This document shows, piece by piece, positions 6,087 to 8,412 of a stretch of 8,412 nucleotides of DNA. The stretch is from the NCBI GenBank assembly GCA_015491145.1, contig WFWM01000069.1, positions 1-8,412 of the forward strand. Direction: 5' to 3'. This DNA is from Patescibacteria group bacterium. GTDB lineage: Bacteria > Patescibacteriota > Minisyncoccia > Phycocordibacterales > UBA12088. The first letter of the stretch is position 1. Each line of letters begins with the position of its first letter. The notes beneath the pieces are model-generated. The model worked only from the letters and a program-made list of their open reading frames with translations. It was not told the DNA's origin and made no database searches. Both the position numbers and the translations under genes were made by a program.

Positions 6087-6724
6087 AAAAAGCATCGCAT
6101 TTCGTCTTACGAAGGGCATGCCGTGGTTGTGTATGTATGACGAAAGTGTTGGGGTGGTCTTCTCTGAATGCCCGACGAAAAGAAGGTGCCTTTACGCTTG
6201 TTGAACTTCTCGTCGTAATTAGTATTATCGGGCTCCTCGCGTCGGTAGTGCTGGTCGCAGTCAATCGGGCGAGGGAACGAGCGAAGGTTGCGGCAGCCGT
6301 TGCCCAGGTGCGGGAAATTTCGAAAGCGGTGCAGCTCTACCTTGCTGATACAGGAACTTTTCCTCGCTGTCGTCTCACCTGTACAGAAGGCCTTGATCCG
6401 TTCCTCCACGCGAACGGGGTGGTGGGGTGGAACGGCCCCTATCTCCCAGCAGGGGTGTGGCATTTGACGCATCCGTGGGGAGGTCATATCGGCGTTGATT
6501 ACCGGGATTTCGATGGAGATGGAAACGACGATGCGGCAATCGTGCTCGATGACGATGCCCCCGGGACGAACGACAATGACAACAGTGGTGCTATTCCGAT
6601 AGCGGCGCTTGAGCAGATTGATCGTATGCTCGATGACGGCAATCTCGCCACAGGTAATGTGCGTGGCAACGAGCAAGGATTCTTGAGTGCAGCGAACAAG
6701 CTCATCATTCTGATTCGGCCGTAG
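6083..6724 (+). CDS. Type IV pilin / T2SS GspG-like pseudopilin
   Basis: The prepilin signature is unmistakable: a basic leader, then G-A-F-T-L-V-E-L-L-V-V-I-S-I-I-G-L-L at residues 35-52 of the GTG-start form, with the conserved Glu (E41) that becomes residue +5 if cleavage falls at A36/F37, or +6 at G35/A36. A long hydrophobic helix continues into A-K-V-A-A-A-V-A-Q. The head domain has G-P-Y-L-P (118-122) and H-P-W-G-G (130-134), like the GPYL...DPWG region of GspG, plus a likely disulfide pair C96/C100. D-F-D-G-D-G-N-D-D (142-150) resembles a calcium-binding loop, and an acidic Asp/Asn stretch follows (156-167). It would be inserted in the inner membrane, processed by prepilin peptidase and built into a pseudopilus. 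No other pilus or secretion genes are in the window. The GTG 6083 start gives a GTGA overlap with the upstream gene. ATG 6137 (18 codons later) gives a more usual basic leader lacking the three cysteines, and is a serious alternative. Confidence 0.93.
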   Translation: MKKASHFVLRRACRGCVCMTKVLGWSSLNARRKEGAFTLVELLVVISIIGLLASVVLVAVNRARERAKVAAAVAQVREISKAVQLYLADTGTFPRCRLTCTEGLDPFLHANGVVGWNGPYLPAGVWHLTHPWGGHIGVDYRDFDGDGNDDAAIVLDDDAPGTNDNDNSGAIPIAALEQIDRMLDDGNLATGNVRGNEQGFLSAANKLIILIRP

Positions 6725-6775
6725 GACTCCAGTTTTCCTACAAGAAAAGTATGCCTCCTTTCTTTCGGGGGAATA

Positions 6776-6784
6776 TGGTACACT
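6776..6784 (+). promoter_or_regulatory. Possible extended -10 promoter of the hibernation factor gene
   Basis: TG-G-TACACT forms an extended -10 element (TGn plus 4 of 6 matches) 37 bases before ATG 6822. No good -35 box lies 17 bases upstream, where only a pyrimidine-rich stretch is found; extended -10 promoters can do without one. It would give this gene its own transcript, separate from the pilin cluster ending at 6724. Confidence 0.35.
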
Positions 6785-6821
6785 GACCCCTACTTACGAG
6801 GAGCGGATAAGGCGTAAGGGT

Positions 6822-7190
6822 ATGGACTACCGGCTGAAGCAGACCAACTACGAGCTTCGTGATTTTGAGGTGGAGTATTTGGAGAAAAAGCTTAGGGAAC
6901 TGGAACGCTTCCTTGCAAGGGAGAGCAATTCCGACACACACCTTGCGGTAGAGATTGCGAAAGATGCCCACCACTGGAAGGGGCCGCGGGCATTCTATGC
7001 GGAATTCACCCTCTCGCACGAAGGTCGAACCTTCCGTGCAGAAGGGTACGGGGAAACGCCGCAGGCGGCGATTGATGAGGCAAAGGATGAGCTGATGCGC
7101 CAATGGAAGCGGGAGCACAAGCGACACCTCTCCCTTGTCCGCCGGGGAGCGAGGAAGGTGAAGGAATGGCTTCGGGGGTTCGGCGGCTGA
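6822..7190 (+). CDS. Ribosome hibernation promoting factor, short form (HPF/RaiA, S30AE family)
   Basis: This 122-aa protein has the beta-alpha-beta-beta-beta-alpha layout of the S30AE family. Strand 1 is about 3-12 (Y-R-L-K-Q-T-N-Y-E-L), helix 1 is 14-33 with Y-L-E-K-K-L-R-E-L-E-R-F-L, strands are at about 40-47, 57-66 and 69-75, and helix 2 is 81-100 with A-A-I-D-E-A-K-D-E-L. The pattern E-Y-L-E-K-K-L..LE and Y..TPQAAIDEA..EL is typical. Family members bind the 30S decoding region in stationary phase or stress and stop translation, preserving ribosomes. The long-form dimerisation domain is absent. The C-terminus carries a basic tail (101-119) that could contact rRNA. AAGG (6809-6812) lies 9 bases before ATG. 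The gene converges on the minus-strand membrane protein with a 30-base gap and no clear terminator. Confidence 0.9.
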   Translation: MDYRLKQTNYELRDFEVEYLEKKLRELERFLARESNSDTHLAVEIAKDAHHWKGPRAFYAEFTLSHEGRTFRAEGYGETPQAAIDEAKDELMRQWKREHKRHLSLVRRGARKVKEWLRGFGG

Positions 7191-7220
7191 TTGTGGGAGG
7201 GTGCGCACCTAATGAGTTGT

Positions 7221-7700
7221 TTAGGAAAAAGAGTAGCAACTACGCTCTCCGGCTGCGAGGTCCGCAACAATTTCCTCCAGCGCCTTCTCGGGGATGAAGC
7301 AAGCGAGGAGGGTGTGGTCGGCAGTGGAGCGCACGCACCAGTACATTTGGGAAAGAGGGGTCTTTCCAAAAAGGAGCATTCCCAACCCAGCCGGTAGAAG
7401 GAGAAGTGAGAGAGAGCGTGCCGTGTGGGAAAAATGCGACAATGAGCCAGAAGGGCTACCGTGGAAGAGGAGCACGAATAACACTTCTACCCACCACGGA
7501 CGAAAGAGCGATTGACGGAGCACGCGGCACCACCGCTGGGGACACGGCCGGTGGAGGGCAAAGCATACGAGGCACCATATGCTCGCTACCCCTCGAAGCG
7601 CGATGGGGGCACCAATAAATGTGAGGAATACCAGCAAAATATTTACCCACAGGACTGGCTTTGTGGTGAGCGTTTGGAATACTTCGGCTGCTATGTCCAT
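7221..7700 (-). CDS. Unrecognised cysteine-rich multi-pass membrane protein
   Basis: This 159-aa protein is not recognised. Hydrophobic segments lie at about 16-36, 37-50, 68-81 and 96-111, suggesting two to four membrane helices. The C-terminal part (about 120-159) is more polar and ends in a short helix P-E-K-A-L-E-E-I-V-A-D-L. Cysteines are frequent for a small protein: C43-x-x-C46, C53, C58, C122, C134 and C155, which might bind metal or form disulfides. The start ATG is fixed closely by an in-frame TAA 18 bases upstream and has no strong Shine-Dalgarno sequence. It lies 48 bases downstream of fmt on the same strand and is probably transcribed with it. The hydrophobic pattern and open frame argue it is real, and competing plus-strand frames here are short and lack family features. 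No function is proposed. Confidence 0.7.
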   Translation of the reverse strand: MDIAAEVFQTLTTKPVLWVNILLVFLTFIGAPIALRGVASIWCLVCFALHRPCPQRWCRVLRQSLFRPWWVEVLFVLLFHGSPSGSLSHFSHTARSLSLLLLPAGLGMLLFGKTPLSQMYWCVRSTADHTLLACFIPEKALEEIVADLAAGERSCYSFS

Positions 7701-7748
7701 ATACCCAACAAATCGTTATTGGAGAGCTAAGGAAAATAGGACCATACT

Positions 7749-8412
7749 TCACCCTGTCCGTCTCCCTCGAAGGTAGTCTTCCCACCGCATTGGCGGTTTC
7801 CCTTCCGGCACGACGATCGTAGGGCGGAATTCTCCTCTGGCGTCGAAGGTAGCATCGAGGATCTTTACCCGACGAGGCGGGGAAACGCTCGTGTCCGTAA
7901 AGAAGAGGCCGGGGCGTGGCACGAGGGCGCAGAAGAGGCGCCACAGATCTGCAGGATCGTCGTCGAGGGACACTTCTCGTTTCGTGAGCTTTCGGCAGTA
8001 GGTTGCTTGGGTGTCGTCTTGCGGCTTTGGCTGCAGCGCTCCTGTGAGCCATTGCGGGGCAGTTGCAAGCAGCATCTCGGCTCCGCGCCGGAGGAGCGTT
8101 TCGGTAAGGGGGAGGTAGGGGGTTGGCCATCGGTCGGGGACAAACTGTTCCTGTGCGAGGATGGGGCCGTGGTCCATCTGTTCGTCCATCACGATGAGGC
8201 TCACGCCGAGTGCGTCAGGATCGTCGCTAAGGATGGCAGCCTGCACAGGGGCCGGCCCGCGCAGCTTCGGCAGGAGCGAAGGGTGAATGTTGATGAGGCC
8301 GTGCTCGGGCAGGTTGAGCACTGCCGAAGGCAAAATCGCTCCATAGGCAGCGACGACTCCGAAATCCCATTCTCCCTTTGCGCGGAGGGCAGCAATTGCC
8401 GCTTCGTCCCAC
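7749..8412 (-). CDS. fmt: Methionyl-tRNA formyltransferase (N-terminus beyond window)
   Basis: The frame runs from the right edge to TGA 7751-7749, giving 220 residues, about two-thirds of the usual 310 or so. It contains D-F-G-V-V-A-A-Y-G-A-I-L-P, then I-N-I-H-P-S-L-L-P-K-L-R-G-P-A-P-V-Q with the catalytic Asn and His, and later M-D-E-Q-M-D-H-G-P-I-L with the catalytic Asp. The C-terminal tRNA-binding domain is present (C-R-K-L-T-K-R, then V-P-R-P-G-L-F-F-T) and the protein closes with P-E-G-K-P-P-M-R-W-E-D-Y-L-R-G. It transfers a formyl group from 10-formyl-tetrahydrofolate to Met-tRNAi for bacterial initiation. The missing part is the first roughly 90 residues, outside the window. An internal TTG at 8333 is simply part of the motif (I-L-P), not the start. 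The gene was called by motifs; the order N-H-D is typical of the whole formyltransferase superfamily, but the C-terminal domain fixes it as Fmt. Confidence 0.95.
   Translation of the reverse strand, partial: WDEAAIAALRAKGEWDFGVVAAYGAILPSAVLNLPEHGLINIHPSLLPKLRGPAPVQAAILSDDPDALGVSLIVMDEQMDHGPILAQEQFVPDRWPTPYLPLTETLLRRGAEMLLATAPQWLTGALQPKPQDDTQATYCRKLTKREVSLDDDPADLWRLFCALVPRPGLFFTDTSVSPPRRVKILDATFDARGEFRPTIVVPEGKPPMRWEDYLRGRRTG

Noticed and set aside
6733..6748. TTTTC-6-GAAAA inverted repeat after the pilin stop
   Set aside because: The stem is AT-rich, only 5 bp, and is not followed by a T run, so it is not called as a terminator.
7200..7209. Palindrome GGTGCGCACC between the convergent genes
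   Set aside because: It is only 10 bp with no loop and no T run on either strand, so it does not support a terminator; chance is adequate.
7456..8130. Minus-strand open frame of 224 codons spanning fmt and the membrane protein
   Set aside because: It overlaps the motif-supported fmt frame and has low-complexity Arg/Pro/Ser composition, so it is a shadow. I also considered a frameshift joining it to the membrane protein and saw no domain continuity.
1..8412. CRISPR arrays, insertion sequences, integrases, toxin-antitoxin pairs or phage genes
   Set aside because: No regularly spaced direct repeats, transposase or integrase motifs or terminal inverted repeats were seen on either strand.

Overview
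The window carries one partial and seven complete protein genes plus a tRNA-Asn, packed tightly, and uses the standard bacterial stop codons including TGA. Short intergenic gaps, AAGGAGG-type ribosome binding sites, a tRNA without an encoded CCA end, a lone GspG-like pseudopilin and several unrecognised proteins suggest a small-genome, moderately GC-rich bacterium. A candidate-phyla-radiation (Patescibacteria/Parcubacteria-like) lineage is my best guess. That is inference from style of content; no 16S or ribosomal protein is present to fix the taxonomy. (A ninth coding region, the formyltransferase at the right edge, is also partial.)

Left part, minus strand (1-1560): a sigma70-like promoter (TTGAAC-17-TATACT) drives tRNA-Asn(GTT). 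Only 28 bases after it begins a membrane-anchored multicopper oxidase whose C-terminus runs off the left edge. Three of its four copper-ligand motifs are visible. With so little space between them, the tRNA promoter may also serve the oxidase.

Centre, plus strand (about 1600-6724): an apparent operon. A candidate promoter with a perfect 16-bp palindrome at its predicted start site is followed by two unrecognised exported proteins, A and B, that look like tandem paralogues (296 and 297 aa). Next come a membrane-anchored PEBP/YbhB-like protein, two further unrecognised helical proteins (265 and 336 aa), and a type II secretion/type IV pilus-like pseudopilin overlapping the previous gene by 4 bp. 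A, B, the PEBP protein and the pilin all carry export or membrane-insertion signals, so the cluster probably concerns the cell envelope or surface. Its function is unknown.

Right part: a short ribosome-hibernation factor (HPF/RaiA family) on the plus strand (6822-7190) converges with a minus-strand pair. That pair is the 3' two-thirds of methionyl-tRNA formyltransferase (fmt, running off the right edge) and, 48 bases downstream of it, an unrecognised cysteine-rich membrane protein of 159 aa.

No CRISPR array, insertion sequence, integrase or attachment site was seen. The most novel material is the 1784-6724 cluster with its paralogous pair and the structured leader in front of it.
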